From: Bog-473 sp963787485
GTDB lineage: Bacteria; Actinomycetota; Acidimicrobiia; Acidimicrobiales; RAAP-2
Assembly (NCBI GenBank): GCA_963787485.1
Contig: CAWBDF010000006.1
Span: 124,001 to 188,000, forward strand
Reading direction: 5' to 3'
Length of the DNA stretch: 64,000 nt
In this document: in pieces, positions 1 through 11,005 of the stretch
Numbering within the stretch: the stretch's first letter is position 1
Layout of the letters: each line of letters opens with the position of its first letter
Translations under genes and position numbers: made by a program
Notes under the pieces: model-generated
Seen by the model: the letters and a program-made list of their open reading frames with translations, nothing else
Told to the model about the DNA's origin: nothing
The model's database searches: none

Positions 1-3000
1 AACGGGGTCCACGTCTTCTCGGTCACCTTGAAGACGGCCGGGCTCCCAGTCGATCACGGCCACCGACACGGTGACGGGGTCCATCACGGGCACCCAGAGC
101 GATCACGGTCAACGTCGGGGCCACGGCCACCAGTTCGCCGTGACTCGGGCTTTGCCAACCCGACCACGGCCGGAGTGGCGCACAACGTCACGGTGACGGC
201 CGAGGACGCCTATGGCAACACGACCACCGGCTACACCGGGCACGGCCCACTTCACCAGCTCTGACATCCAGGCGGTGCTCCCGGCCAACTACACCTTCAC
301 CGGGGTCGACGCCGGGGTCCACGTCTTCTCGGTCACCTTGAAGACCGCCGGCTCCCAGTCGATCACCGCCACGGACACGGTGACGGGCGTCCATCACGGG
401 CACCCAGAGCGTCACGGTCAACGCCGGCCTCGGCGGCCACCTTGACCGTGGCCGGGCTTCACCAACCCGACCACGGCCGGGGCGGCGCACAACGTCACGG
501 TCACGGCCTTCGACGCCTTCGGCAACACGGCCACGGGCTACACGGGCACGGTCCACTTCACCAGCTCTGACGTCCAGGCGGTGCTGCCCGGCCAACTACA
601 CCTTCACCGGGGGTGACGCCGGGGTCCACGTCTTCTCGGTCACCCTGAAGACGGCCGGGCTCCCAGTCGATCACGGCCACCGACACGGTGACGGGCACCA
701 TCACGGGCACCCAGAGCGGGATCACGGTCAACGTCGGGGCCACCACACAGTTCGCCGTCGACCGGCTTCGCCAACCCGACCACGGCCGGAGTGGCGCACA
801 ACGTCACGGTGACGGCCGAGGACGCCTATCGGCAACACGACCACCGGCTACACCGGGACGGTCCACTTCACCAGCTCTGACATCCAGGCGGTGCTGCCGG
901 CCAACTACACCTTCACCGGGGTCGACGCCGGGGTCCACGTCTTCTCGGTGACGCTTGAAGACGGCCGGCTCGCAGTCGATCACGGCCACGGACACGGTGA
1001 CGGGGTCCATCACGGGCACCCAGAGCGATCACGGTCAACCCGGCCGGCGCGGCCACCTTGACCGTCGTCGGGCTTCACCAACCCGACCACGGCCGGGGCG
1101 GCGCACAACGTCACGGTCACGGCCTACGACGCCTTCGGCAACACCGCCACGGGCTACACGCGGCACGGTCCACTTCACCAGCTCTGACATCCAGGCGGTG
1201 CTGCCCGGCCAACTACACCTTCACCGGGGGCGACGCCGGGGTCCACGTCTTCTCGGTCACCTTGAAGACCGGCGGGCTCCCAGTCGATCACGGCCACCGA
1301 CACGGTGACGGGCTCCATCACGGGCACCCAGAGCGGCATCACGGTCAACGCCGGCCTCGGCGGCCACCTTGACCGTGGCTCGGGCTTCACCAACCCGACC
1401 ACGGCCGGGGCGGCGCACAACGTCACGGTCACCGCCTACGACGCCTTCGGCAACACCGCCACGGGCTACACCGGCACGGTCCACTTCACCAGCTCTGACA
1501 TCCAGGCGGTCCTGCCGGCCAACTACACCTTCACCGGGGGTGACGCCGGGGTCCACGTCTTCTCGGTCACGCTCGAAGACGGCCGGGCTCCCAGTCGATC
1601 ACGGCCACCGACACGGTGACGGGCACCATCACGGGCACCCAGAGCGGGATCACGGTCAACGCCGGCCGGCCACCACACAGTTCGCCGTCACGGGCTTCGC
1701 CAACCCGACCACGGCCGGAGTGGCGCACAACGTCACGGTGACGGCCGAGGACGCCTATCGGCAACACGGCCACCGGCTACACCGGCACGGTCCACTTCAC
1801 CAGCTCTGACGTCCAGGCCGTCGCTGCCGGCCAACTACACCTTCACCGGGGTCGACGCCGGGGTCCACGTCTTCTCGGTGACCTCGAAGACGGCCGGCTC
1901 CCAGTCGATCACCGCCACCGACACGGTGACCGGGATCCATCACGGGCACCCAGAGCGTCACGGTCAACCCGGCCGCGGCGGCCACCTTGACCGTGGCTCG
2001 GGCTTCACCAACCCGACCACGGCCGGGGCGGCCCACAACGTCACGGTCACGGCCCATCGACGCCTTCGGCAACATCGCCACCGGCTACACGGGCACGGTC
2101 CACTTCACCAGCTCTGACGTCCAGGCGGTCGCTGCCGGCCAACTACACCTTCACCGGCGGCGACGCCGGGGTCCACGTCTTCTCGGTCACCTTGAAGACG
2201 GCCGGGCACCCAGTCGATCACGGCCACCGACACGGTGACCGGGTACCATCACGGGCACCCAGAGCGGGATCACGGTCAACGCCGGGGCCGACCACACAGC
2301 TTCGCCGTCTCGGGCTTCACCAACCCGACCACGGCCGGGGTGGCGCACAACGTCACGGTGACGGCCGAGGACGCCTATCGGCAACACGACCACCGGCTAC
2401 ACCGGCACGGTCCACTTCACCAGCTCTGACATCCAGGCCGTCGCTGCCGGCCAACTACACCTTCACCACCGGGCGGCGACGACCGGGGTCCACATCTTCT
2501 CGGTCGACGCTTGAAGACGGCCGGGCATCCCAGTCGATCACGGCCACCGACACGGTGACCGGGCACCATCACGGGCTCCCAGAGCGCATCACGGTCAACC
2601 CGGCCGCGGCGGCCACCTTGACCGTCTCCGGCTTCGCCAACCCGACCACGGCCGGAGCGGCGCACAACGTCACGGTGACGGCCGAGGACGCCTATGGCAA
2701 CACGGCCACCGGCTACACCGGGCACGGTCCACTTCACCAGCTCTGACATCCAGGCGGTCGCTGCCGGCCAACTACACCTTCACCGGGGCTGACGCCGGGG
2801 TCCACATCTTCTCGGTGACCTTGAAGACGGCCGGCACCGCAGTCGATCACCGCCACGGACACGGTGACGGGGTCCATCACGGGCACCCAGAGCGTCACGG
2901 TCAACCCGGCCCGGCGCGCCACCTTGACCGTGGCTCGGGCTTCACCAACCCGACCACGGCCGGGGCGGCGCACAACGTCACGGTCACCGCCTTCGACGCC

Positions 3001-3515
3001 TTCGGCAACACCGCCACGGGCTACACGGGCACGGTCCACTTCACCAGCTCTGACATCCAGGCGGTGCTCCCGGCCAACTACACCTTCACCGGGGGTGACG
3101 CCGGGGTCCACGTCTTCTCGGTCACCTTGAAGACCGCCGGGTCCCAGTCGATCACGGCCACCGACACGGTGACGGGCACCATCACGGGCACCCAGAGCGG
3201 GATCACGGTCAACGTCGGGGCCACCTCACAGTTCGCCGTGACCGGCTTTGCCAACCCGACCACGGCCGGAGTGGCGCACAACGTCACGGTGACGGCCGAG
3301 GACGCCTATGGCAACACGACCCCCGCCTACACCGGGACGGCCCACTTCACCAGCTCTGACATCCAGGCGGTGCTCCCGGCCAACTACACCTTCACCGGGG
3401 TCGACGCCGGGGTCCACGTCTTCTCGGTGACCTTGAAGACCGCCGGCTCGCGGTCGATCACCGCCACGGACACGGTGACGGGGTCCATCACGGGCACCCA
3501 GAGCGTCACGGTCAA
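1..3515 (+). repeat. Tandem 306-bp coding repeats, 11 copies in view
   Basis: The anchor CACAACGTCACGGT recurs at 181, 488, 797, 1104, 1416, 1726, 2034, 2346, 2663, 2971 and 3277. The last interval is exactly 306 bp (102 codons); the nine or so before it are 307-317 bp, so every upstream interval is longer than the in-frame unit. Two unit types are present: one with GCCGAGGACGCCTAT after the anchor, one with a GACGCCTTC variant. Confidence 0.9.
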
Positions 3516-3915
3516 CGCGGGTGCGCAGGCCGGCATCGGTCTTGCGAACATCACGCAACAGCCCAACCCGAACCTGACCTGCAGCGGGGCCGTGGGGAGC
3601 ATCACGTGCACTTCGTCGGGCGAGGCCGGTAACGGCAACGCTAGCGCCCGAACCGTCACTGCGAGCATTCAGCTCGAGGACCAGTACGGCAACGCCGTGA
3701 CGAATACCAGTGGAAGTTCCATCACCGTCAATGTTGCAAGTTCGGGCAATGTTCAGTCCTTCGTGCCGAGTTCGGGCATCTTGACCATTCCGAACAACCA
3801 GTCGGTGTCGTCGGGCTCGTTCACCCTGGTGCGCAGTTCGGGCACCGGAAAGACGGCCACCATGACAGGGATGGTCGGCGGCACCACTGAGATGACGATC
3901 ACACTGTCGAGCTGA
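1..3915 (+). CDS. Giant repeat surface protein, C-terminal part, frameshifted
   Basis: The 3' end of a very long gene whose start lies outside the window. Only the last part (from about 2815) reads through in one frame; it gives two full repeats of about 102 residues, each with the cores HNVTVTA, HFTSSDIQAVLPANYTF and VFSVTLKTAGSQSITATDTV, then a different C-terminal domain of about 130 residues ending at the TGA at 3913. The repeats look like bacterial Ig-like/filamin-type beta-sandwiches of secreted proteins. Upstream copies carry the same protein sequence, scattered over three frames by small indels. No LPXTG motif or C-terminal membrane anchor is visible. The next gene starts in a TGATG overlap, so the two are probably co-translated. 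A role as an exported adhesin or wall protein is inference. Whether the indels are real or assembly errors cannot be decided here. Confidence 0.75.
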
Positions 3916-5484
3916 TGATGAGGCGGGAGCGGCGGACGAGAACGATGAACACAGTCACGGCACTGAAGCCGACTCGAATGCGTGCGCGAGGGCGCGAGCG
4001 TGGCGAGGGATCGGAGCGCGTCCGCGACGAGCGGGGTTCCAGCCTCGTGCTGGCCCTCCTGTTCCTGGTGGTCATCGGGACCATCGTCGGCGCCGTCGCC
4101 TCCTGGACGTCGAACGATCTCAAGACCACCCTGGTGTTCCAGCAGCAAAGTAATGTGCAATCTGCGTTGTCGAGCGCGACGAACGTGGCCATCCAGAACA
4201 TCCGCTACACGCCGTTGATCGGGACGAACCAGACCCTCAACGCCAACCCACCTTCGTATTGCTGGGGTACTGCGAGCCCGTCGCAGCTCACGGAGCAGGG
4301 CTACGCAGTGGACGTCTGGTGTTCCTCCGTGTGGACCCCAACGAGTGCCAACACGCGAGTGGTCACCATCTCGGCCTGCCTCAACAGTCTTGACGGCGGG
4401 AGCGGGACCACCTGCGCCCAGAACCCGGGTCTCCAGACCGTGGTCACGTTTGACGACTACTCGGCGTCGAATCCGAACGTCAGCCAGGCCGCGTGCACCT
4501 CACCCCCGACGGGGACGTGCGGGAGCGGCATGACCATAAGCAGCTCCCTCATCGGAGTCGAGCGCGCCTACCGTGACGGGATTGTTCGATCCGGTCTCAC
4601 ACACGACACCGCTCAATTCCGGACCCGTGACGGGAGGCGGGACCCTCGAGGTGCACGGGACCGGATTCGTGGCGAATCTCACCACGGTGAACTTCGTCGG
4701 CACCTCCCCGACACAGAACCTCATCCTCGCCGGAACCTCGGTGAACGTGACGTCGCCGACAGTGCTCACCGTGACCATCCCGGCTGCGACCACGCTCACC
4801 CCCCCCTCGTACTACGTGGTCGTGACCACGCCCAACGGCACGAGTGCGTCGATTGCCGCGAGCCAGTACACGTACAGCCCCACGGTTCCAACGGTCACGG
4901 GCGTCACCACGGCCTCGGGCTCTGCGACCGGATCGGCCGCCGGAGGATCCACCGTCATCATCAGCGGAACCGGGTTCCTCAGCCCCACGGGTGGCTCCAC
5001 CACGGTGGAGTTCGTCGACACACAGAACGCGGGGAACGTCTACACATCTCCGTCCAACTCCATCAGCGTCAACTCGTCGGGCACTCAGGTCACGGCAGTG
5101 ACACCGGCGATTTCTTCTACCGACCTGACCTATTACGTCCAGGTCCTGACCGCGCCTGGCGGCCTCAGCCTCCCCGGACTCACGTTCGTTTACGTGCCGC
5201 TTCTACCGTTGGCGGCCAGCGTGTATGCCACGCAGGGAGCAGGGGGCACCCAGGTCACGATCACCGGGGTGGGCTTCGTTACCAGTAGCACGACGGTGCA
5301 GTTGGTACCGTCGTCCGGGAGCGGGACCCTCACCCTCACCGGCGTCGCGGTGACCGGCTCGACGTCACTGGTGGGCACGGTTCCCAACGGCGGCACGGTG
5401 AACCGTGTTTACTACGTCCAGGTTACGACCCCGAGTGGCTCGAGCAGCGCCGGCAACGGCGCGCCCCAGTTCACCTACACCTGA
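3915..5484 (+). CDS. Pilin-like (PilX-type N-terminus) protein with IPT/TIG domains, one frameshift
   Basis: The N-terminal 40 residues are very basic, followed by a DERG-SSLVLALLFLVVIG hydrophobic helix, the arrangement of PilX/PilV-type minor pilins and type II pseudopilins. About 180 residues of Ser/Thr-rich, Cys-containing ectodomain follow. The frame that starts at 3915 then loses sense near 4572, while the +1 frame continues as at least three IPT/TIG beta-sandwich modules (repeated GTGF and VTVTIP-type strands) to the TGA at 5482. Dropping one base near 4571 joins them smoothly. The start ATG overlaps the stop of the repeat-protein gene (TGATG); an ATG at 3945 is an alternative. I infer an envelope-exposed, pilus-associated or membrane-anchored adhesin that works with the upstream protein. 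Confidence 0.6.
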
Positions 5485-5598
5485 CGATTCGGCCGCTTGG
5501 CGGCTCTCTCGGGGGTCGCCTCTCACCGGGCTGCGTCTCTCGGGCCACCCGTCCCGGCCCACGTTCGGGTTCAGACCCCCATTGCGCTGGTGTGTGGT

Positions 5599-5635
5599 CG
5601 ACGAGGCCGGGGCTCCGCCAACCCCGGCCTCGTCG
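5599..5635 (+). terminator. Strong hairpin after the pilin-like gene
   Basis: A perfect 14-bp inverted repeat (5599-5612 with 5622-5635) with a 9-nt loop lies 114 bp past the stop codon. There is no T-run after it, so it would be a GC-rich, U-less terminator, as is common in high-GC actinobacteria. It could serve both strands. The rest of 5485-5748 shows no gene. Confidence 0.5.
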
Positions 5636-5748
5636 CCAACTGCCCCGATTACGAGGACCGGCCCGCCGACCTGATTTCCCGGAGCGCGTGGCCGTCGCCA
5701 AGAGCGGCCGAAGCCGCTCGGTCACGCACCCCGGGAAACCGGGCCCGC

Positions 5749-6087
5749 CTAGCGCATGTCCAAGAGCAGGTCCCGGAGCGGGACGCCGTCACAGATGGAC
5801 ACGATGGTGGTGAAGTCCTCCGAGGTGAGGGAGCGCTGCACTTCGGGCCAGCTCCTGGCGCCGTCCCGGATGTAGGTCATGAAGATCTCCCAGATGGCCA
5901 GGCGCTTGCGCATCCGGTCCACCTCGAGCTCGAGCGCGGCGTAGTCGATGGACTCGGACCCGTCGTCGTGGCGGGGGGTCGCGACCGTCCGCTCGGGAGG
6001 GCTCATTGAGAGGTCACGGCGCAGACGCTCCAGAGCGGCGTCGAAGGAGCGGTCGTCCGAAATGGTCCGCTCCGTCTCCGTCTGCAT
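5749..6087 (-). CDS. Small conserved-looking protein of unknown function
   Basis: 112 residues from ATG 6087, chosen because GGGAGG sits 5 nt upstream; the frame stays open further upstream but that part looks random. The protein is charged and helical: a Glu/Arg-rich N-terminal half with a DYAALELEVDRMRKRL amphipathic helix, then a compact C-terminal half ending in PLRDLLLDMR. No signal peptide, membrane segment, cysteine motif or known catalytic motif is seen. I do not recognise a family. It stands alone, with the ThDP-enzyme gene ending about 100 bp upstream. Confidence 0.55.
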   Translation of the reverse strand: MQTETERTISDDRSFDAALERLRRDLSMSPPERTVATPRHDDGSESIDYAALELEVDRMRKRLAIWEIFMTYIRDGARSWPEVQRSLTSEDFTTIVSICDGVPLRDLLLDMR

Positions 6088-6190
6088 CGAGCCCTCCCGG
6101 TGCCGATCACTGCTCTGGGTGTCCGTGTGGCCACCCCTGTGGACACGGATGGTGACAGGTGCTCGAAAGCCCCTATAGAGCCGTTCGAAC

Positions 6191-7789
6191 CTATTGGCTC
6201 TGCTCCGGGCCATTGTTGTGAGCGCATTGCGGTCGGGGGCCTAAAAAGACCACTTCCAGCAGTCCGGGCCCCGGAGTCCGCACGGCGGACTCGAGCGCTC
6301 TGACCAGGTCCTCTGCTCGCTCGACCCGTTGGGCCGGCACCCCCATTCCCCGGGCCAGCCGGCAGAAATCGAGGGAGGGATCAGTCAGATCGAGCAGCCG
6401 GCGCGCCGCCGGACCACCGGCCCCGAGGCCCAGCCGCCGGAGCTCAATGTGCAAGATTCCATAGCTCCGATTCGAGAGCACGACCGTCGTCACGTTGAGC
6501 CCCTCACGGGCCTGGGTCCACAGTGCCTGAAGGGTGTACATGGCGCTCCCGTCGGCCTGCAGGCACAGGACGGGGCGTTCGGGGGCGGCCACGGCAGCGC
6601 CGGTGGCCATCGGCAGCCCGATGCCGATGGCGCCACCCGTGAGGGTCAGCCAGTCGTGGGGCGGCGCGCCCGCCGTCGCCCCCGAGACGAAGAGACCAGC
6701 GGTGTTTCCCTCGTCGACGACGATCGCCTGCTCCGGCAGGGTGGCACCGATGGCCGCAGCCAGCGACTCGGTGGTGAGCGCCCCCTCGGGACGCGGTGGT
6801 CGGCTCGCCGGGGCGGGCCGACCTGCCGCAGCCGGGGCGCCCAACGCATCGGCGAGCGCCTCGAGGGCTCCGGCGGCGTCCTCGCCGGGCTGCGCCAGCA
6901 CGTGGACGGCGCAGTCGGGAGGGACGAGGTCACCCCTCTTGTCCTGATAGGCGAAGAAGGAGACGGGGGAGGTGGCGCCGACCAGGACGAGGTGTTGGAC
7001 CCCGTCGAGTTGGGTCTGCACCATCTCGCCCAGGTAGGCCAGCCGTTCCACGGCCGGGAGGCCGGCGCCGCGCTCGAGATTGGCCGGGAAGGTCTCGCCG
7101 AAGAGGGACGCACCCGAGGTCTCGGCCACCCGGCTGGCCTGCCACAGGCTGCGCGCCCGGAGCGCGGCGCCGCCCAAGAGCAGGGCGGCCGGTCCACCCG
7201 TACGAAGTGCCCGCGCCGCGTCGTCGACCGCGTCGGCGGGCACCGGGCGCAGCGGCGTCGGCGTCCTCGGCCTCCCGGGCCCGGCGGTGGACTCGCCCCA
7301 CGACACGTCGGCGGGCACCACCAACGTGGCGACGCGGCCCGGTGGCCCAAAGGACGCCGCCACGGCTTCCGCCGTGTCGCGCCCGATCTCGTCAGGGTGG
7401 CCCGAGGAGCGGTACCAGCCCGAGACCGAGCCGGCGACCGATGCGATGTCCGACGTGAGCGGGGCGTCGTAGCGGGCGTGCGTGCTGGCGTGCTCACCCA
7501 CGACGGTGACCACGGGCGTGTGGGCACGCCGGGCGTTGTGCAAGTTGGCCAGACCGTTGCCCAGGCCGGGCCCCAAGTGGAGCAGCGCCGCCGCCGGGTG
7601 GCCGGTCACCCGGCCGTACCCGTCGGCTGCGCCGGTGGCCACCCCCTCGAAGAGACACAGCACGCCGCGCAGGGTGGGAACCTCGTCGAGGGCGGCGACG
7701 AGGTGGAGCTCGGAGGTCCCGGGGTTGGCGAAGCAGGTGTCGACGCCTGCGTCGACCAGAGTGGAGAGCAGAGCCCGGGCGCCGTTCAC
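6191..7789 (-). CDS. ThDP-dependent enzyme, acetolactate synthase / benzoylformate decarboxylase-like
   Basis: 532 residues, close to the usual 530-570 of the family. Three ThDP-enzyme domains can be seen: an N-terminal Pyr domain with the cofactor-activating glutamate (E48 in CLFEGVATGAADGYGR), a central nucleotide-binding-like domain, and a C-terminal PP domain with the metal/diphosphate motif, here ADGSAMYTLQALWT followed by LSNRSYG (consensus GDG...NN). Acetolactate synthase subfamily sequences often carry clear FAD contacts, which I cannot confirm, so a 2-oxoacid decarboxylase or carboligase is as likely as an IlvB enzyme; no small ilvN subunit is adjacent. The ATG overlaps the stop of the upstream FAD oxidase gene by 4 bp (ATGA), so the two are translationally coupled and probably act on linked 2-hydroxy/2-oxo acid substrates. 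Confidence 0.8.
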   Translation of the reverse strand: MNGARALLSTLVDAGVDTCFANPGTSELHLVAALDEVPTLRGVLCLFEGVATGAADGYGRVTGHPAAALLHLGPGLGNGLANLHNARRAHTPVVTVVGEHASTHARYDAPLTSDIASVAGSVSGWYRSSGHPDEIGRDTAEAVAASFGPPGRVATLVVPADVSWGESTAGPGRPRTPTPLRPVPADAVDDAARALRTGGPAALLLGGAALRARSLWQASRVAETSGASLFGETFPANLERGAGLPAVERLAYLGEMVQTQLDGVQHLVLVGATSPVSFFAYQDKRGDLVPPDCAVHVLAQPGEDAAGALEALADALGAPAAAGRPAPASRPPRPEGALTTESLAAAIGATLPEQAIVVDEGNTAGLFVSGATAGAPPHDWLTLTGGAIGIGLPMATGAAVAAPERPVLCLQADGSAMYTLQALWTQAREGLNVTTVVLSNRSYGILHIELRRLGLGAGGPAARRLLDLTDPSLDFCRLARGMGVPAQRVERAEDLVRALESAVRTPGPGLLEVVFLGPRPQCAHNNGPEQSQ

Positions 7790-9189
7790 GGAACGCTGCG
7801 GTGGTCCCCCTGGGGGAGGCCGAGGAGCCGTTCGGGCCCCAAGATGCCTAGGGGGTCGAAGGCGCCCTTGATCGCCCGCATGAGCCCGAGCGCGACGGGG
7901 TCTTCGAGCTCCAGGAAATAGGGCAGCTTGGCCGTCCCGATCCCGTGTTCTCCCGAGATGGCGCCGCCGGCGGCCAGGGCCAGCTCGAAGCTGGCCCGCA
8001 TAAGGGCGCGGCGCTGCCCCTCGTCGGGCTGGAAGACCGAGATGTGCACGTTGCCGTCCCCGATGTGCCCGCAGCCCGTCGTGAGTGCGCCGTGGCGTTC
8101 GGCCAGGACGGCAACCTGGGCGAGGTACTCGGGGATGGCAGCGCGTGGGAGGACGGCGTCAATGAGATCGTCGCACCCGGCGGCCTTGCCGACGAAGAAG
8201 GCGCGCTCACGGGCGGCGATGAGCCGGGCGCCCGACGTGGCCGGCAGGACGTAGACGTCCAGCGCCCCCAGCTCGTCGAGGAGGGTGCCCAGGCGTTCGG
8301 TGTCCTGCTCCACCCGCCCGGCGTCGGTGCCCTCCAGCACCACCACCAGGTAGGCGAGCGTCTTGGAGCGCACCGACTCGGCGATGCCCAGGTCGAGTCC
8401 GGCCGCCTTGGTGATCCCGCCCATGACCGTCACGTCGACGTATTCCAGGATTGAGGGCGTCACACCACTGTTGACGATGTGGGGCACCGAGCGCGCCACC
8501 TCGGCCAGAGTGGCGAAGGGCGCCAGGACCGTGGCCGATTCGCTCTGGCATGGCTGGACCTTGACCGTCACCTCGGTCGTGATCGCCAGGGTCCCCTCTG
8601 AGCCGATGAGCAACTGGGTCAGGTCGTAGCCGCTGGAGCACTTGACGAATTTCCCGCCGGTGCGCAGCACCGAGCCGTCGGCGAGCACGACTTCCAATCC
8701 CAGCACGTGGTGCCTGGTCACCCCGTAGCGCACGGCACGCATGCCGCCGGCGTTGGTGGCCACGTTGCCCCCGAGGGATCCGCTCCGCTCGCCCGGGGAC
8801 ACCGGGTAGACCAGGCCGAGCGGCGCCAGCTCGGCATTCAGCTGGGCCAGCGTGACCCCGGGCTCCACCACCGCCACCTGGTTCTCGGTGTCGATCTCGC
8901 GGATCTGCCGCATGCGGTCGAACGCCAGGAGGATCCCCTCGGGCACGGGCACGGCAGCCCCAGAGAGGCCGGTCCCGCTGCCGCGCGCCACGACGGCGAC
9001 GCCGTGCCGGTTGGCCAGCCGCAGGATCTCGGACACTTCGCCGGTCGAACCGGGCATGACCAGGGCCAGAGGCATGGTCGGGACGCTGGTGAGCGCCTCG
9101 TCGTGCCGATAGTCCGCATGGACGAGCTCGCCCGCTACGACCTGCTCTTCGCCGACGATCTTGTGGAGCGCTTCGAGGAGTTCGGACAT
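7786..9189 (-). CDS. FAD-linked oxidase, glycolate / D-lactate dehydrogenase GlcD type
   Basis: 467 residues, full length for the GlcD/D-2-hydroxyacid dehydrogenase family. The N-terminal FAD_binding_4 (PCMH-type) domain shows the family strings VVARGSGTGLSGAAVP, PVSPGERSGSLGGNVATN and LLIGSEGTLAI; the C-terminal FAD-oxidase domain carries the CGHIGDGNVHI and GEHGIGTAKL motifs with the substrate and metal-binding histidines. It should oxidise a 2-hydroxy acid (glycolate, D-lactate or similar) to the 2-oxo acid and pass electrons to a partner protein or quinone; no glcE/glcF partner lies nearby. It overlaps the ThDP-enzyme gene by 4 bp, so product hand-over between the two enzymes is plausible. 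Confidence 0.88.
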   Translation of the reverse strand: MSELLEALHKIVGEEQVVAGELVHADYRHDEALTSVPTMPLALVMPGSTGEVSEILRLANRHGVAVVARGSGTGLSGAAVPVPEGILLAFDRMRQIREIDTENQVAVVEPGVTLAQLNAELAPLGLVYPVSPGERSGSLGGNVATNAGGMRAVRYGVTRHHVLGLEVVLADGSVLRTGGKFVKCSSGYDLTQLLIGSEGTLAITTEVTVKVQPCQSESATVLAPFATLAEVARSVPHIVNSGVTPSILEYVDVTVMGGITKAAGLDLGIAESVRSKTLAYLVVVLEGTDAGRVEQDTERLGTLLDELGALDVYVLPATSGARLIAARERAFFVGKAAGCDDLIDAVLPRAAIPEYLAQVAVLAERHGALTTGCGHIGDGNVHISVFQPDEGQRRALMRASFELALAAGGAISGEHGIGTAKLPYFLELEDPVALGLMRAIKGAFDPLGILGPERLLGLPQGDHRSVP

Positions 9190-9254
9190 GGCGGCGGTCG
9201 GCTCCCTCCCTGGTTCATGCGGGGCCGCCCGACCTTACCGGCGTCTGGCGGTTC

Positions 9255-11002
9255 CTAGAGGTCCTCGGCGGCTGTGCCGCCGCCGTCGCCCGCCGCTCCT
9301 TCGGCCAACCGCAGCCGCAGCTCGGCCACCCGGGCCGCCACGTCGGTTGTCGCGGTCGGGGCCGCCTCCCGTTGGAGCCTGGCGATGGCCTGCTCAATCG
9401 GTTCGAGCAACGGGCTGGGAGCCCGGGTCGTCCTGTCGCCGCCGCCATCGCCTTCACCCGAGCGCTCGAACCAGCTGCACCACAGCTCCTCCTCCGAGCG
9501 AGTCAGGGCCACGTACAGCAGCCGCCGCTCCTCGTCCTGGGCGGCCGGTGTCTGGGCCGACGCCAAGGGCGTCAACCCCGAACCGAGCCCGAGCACCAGG
9601 ACGGTGGGCCACTGGAGCCCCTTGGCGCGGTGGAACGTGGTGAGCACCACGGCGTCGCCGTCCTCGCGCCAGTCGTGTCGTTCCGCCGCCCGTGTCTCCG
9701 AGTCGTCCCGGTCCTCGTCGCCCGGCCGTTCCGCTCCTGGCGCCCCCGTTGGCGCGGGTCGGGGCGCAGGTCCGAGGCCGGTCCGAGGTCCGTGCCGGCG
9801 ATCCGGCTGGGGACCCTCGCCGCGTCCATGGCGGCCTGGACCACGGCGAGCTGGGCGTTGGTGCGGGTCAGCACGGCGATGCTCGACCATCGCCGCCCCG
9901 GGGACCGCGACAGGTTGGCCCGCCGAGCCGCCCAGGTCGCCTCGTCGCGGTCGGTGGCGTGGGACACCACCGTGGGTACGGATCCGTCGACCCGCGTCGT
10001 GCGCGGTGGAACCACCTCGGCGGCGCCACCGTGGCCGAGCACGGCCGTGGCCACGGCGACCACCTGGGGTGTGCAGCGGTGGTTCTCGTCGAGCCGGATC
10101 ACCCGCGTGCCGCGCAGGATCTCGGGTAGGCGGTCGAGCAGCGTGGGGTCGGCCCCGTTGAACCCGTAGACGGACTGATTGGGATCTCCGACGACGAAGA
10201 GGTCTGGTTCGTCGGCCAGCATGGCGGTGAGCAGCCGGAACTGCGCCGGGTTGACGTCCTGCATCTCGTCGACGAAGAGGTGCCTGGTACGCCAGCGAAC
10301 CGACGCCGCGAACTCGCTGTCCCCTACCAGGGTGTCGGCGCAGGCCACGATCAGGTCGTCGAAGTCGAGCAACCGGCGGCGGGCGCGCTCGGATTCGTAG
10401 CGGGCGTAGGTCTCGGCCACTTGCTCCGCGCTCGTGCCGCTCCGCCGCCGGTGTCGGCGGGCCTCCTCGACGTAGCGCTCGGGTGGCACCAGCCGGGCCT
10501 TGGCCCATCCGATCTCCCCTTCGAGGGAGCGGGTGCGCCGGGGATCGCCCGTCGACACGTCGGCCACCAGGCGCCGCCGGTCGGGGAGGAGTTGCGGTTG
10601 CGGGCGGCCCCGGAGCTCACGGTGCTCGCGTAGGAGACCGAGCGCGGTGCGGTGGAACGTGCCCGCCTTGACCCCCGAGACCCCCAACGAATGGAGCCGG
10701 GCCCGCAGTTCCTCGGCCGCCTTGCGGCTGAAGGTGGTCACCAGCGTGCGGTCGGGCTCCATGGTGCCGGCCCGGACCCGCCGTGCCACCCGGAGGGTCA
10801 GGACCCGGGTCTTGCCGGCGCCCGCACCGGCGACCACACACAGCAGGGGGTCGTCGGACTCGATGGCCTCTCGCTGTGTCGGGGTCAGCCGGCCGCTGCC
10901 TGGGAGCGACTCCCACGGCGCCTCGCCCTCAGGCGCGGCGCCGGTCTCGAATCCCTCGAACGTCACGACCACGCTCCCGACGGTACCGGAGGGGTGCGTC
11001 AC
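9255..11002 (-). CDS. UvrD/PcrA-type superfamily 1 helicase, compact, frameshifted
   Basis: The first ~400 residues, read from GTG 11002, contain the Walker A motif AGAGAGKTR, motif Ia (TFSRKAAEEL), the Walker B region DEMQDVNPAQ and motif III (GDPNQSVYGFNGA). The remaining helicase core (HRAKGLQWPTV and LLYVALTRSEEELW, motifs V and VI) lies in another frame and ends at 9255. A single missing base near 9700-9760 would reconnect them to about 582 residues, shorter than the usual 700-750 of PcrA. The start may be GTG 10966, which has GGGAG 7 nt upstream. It follows ddl by 3 bp. The family are 3'-5' DNA translocases in repair and replication; here a minimal helicase without the usual C-terminal extension. 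Confidence 0.7.
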
Positions 11003-11005
11003 ACC

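Noticed and set aside
5497..6009. Plus-strand frame overlapping the small minus-strand gene at 5749-6087
   Set aside because: No motif, poor composition, and it spans the terminator hairpin; the minus-strand gene has a good ribosome site.
6329..7921. Long plus-strand frame of about 530 codons
   Set aside because: Pure shadow of the ThDP-enzyme gene: Arg/Gly/Pro-rich, no motifs, while the minus strand has a complete family sequence.
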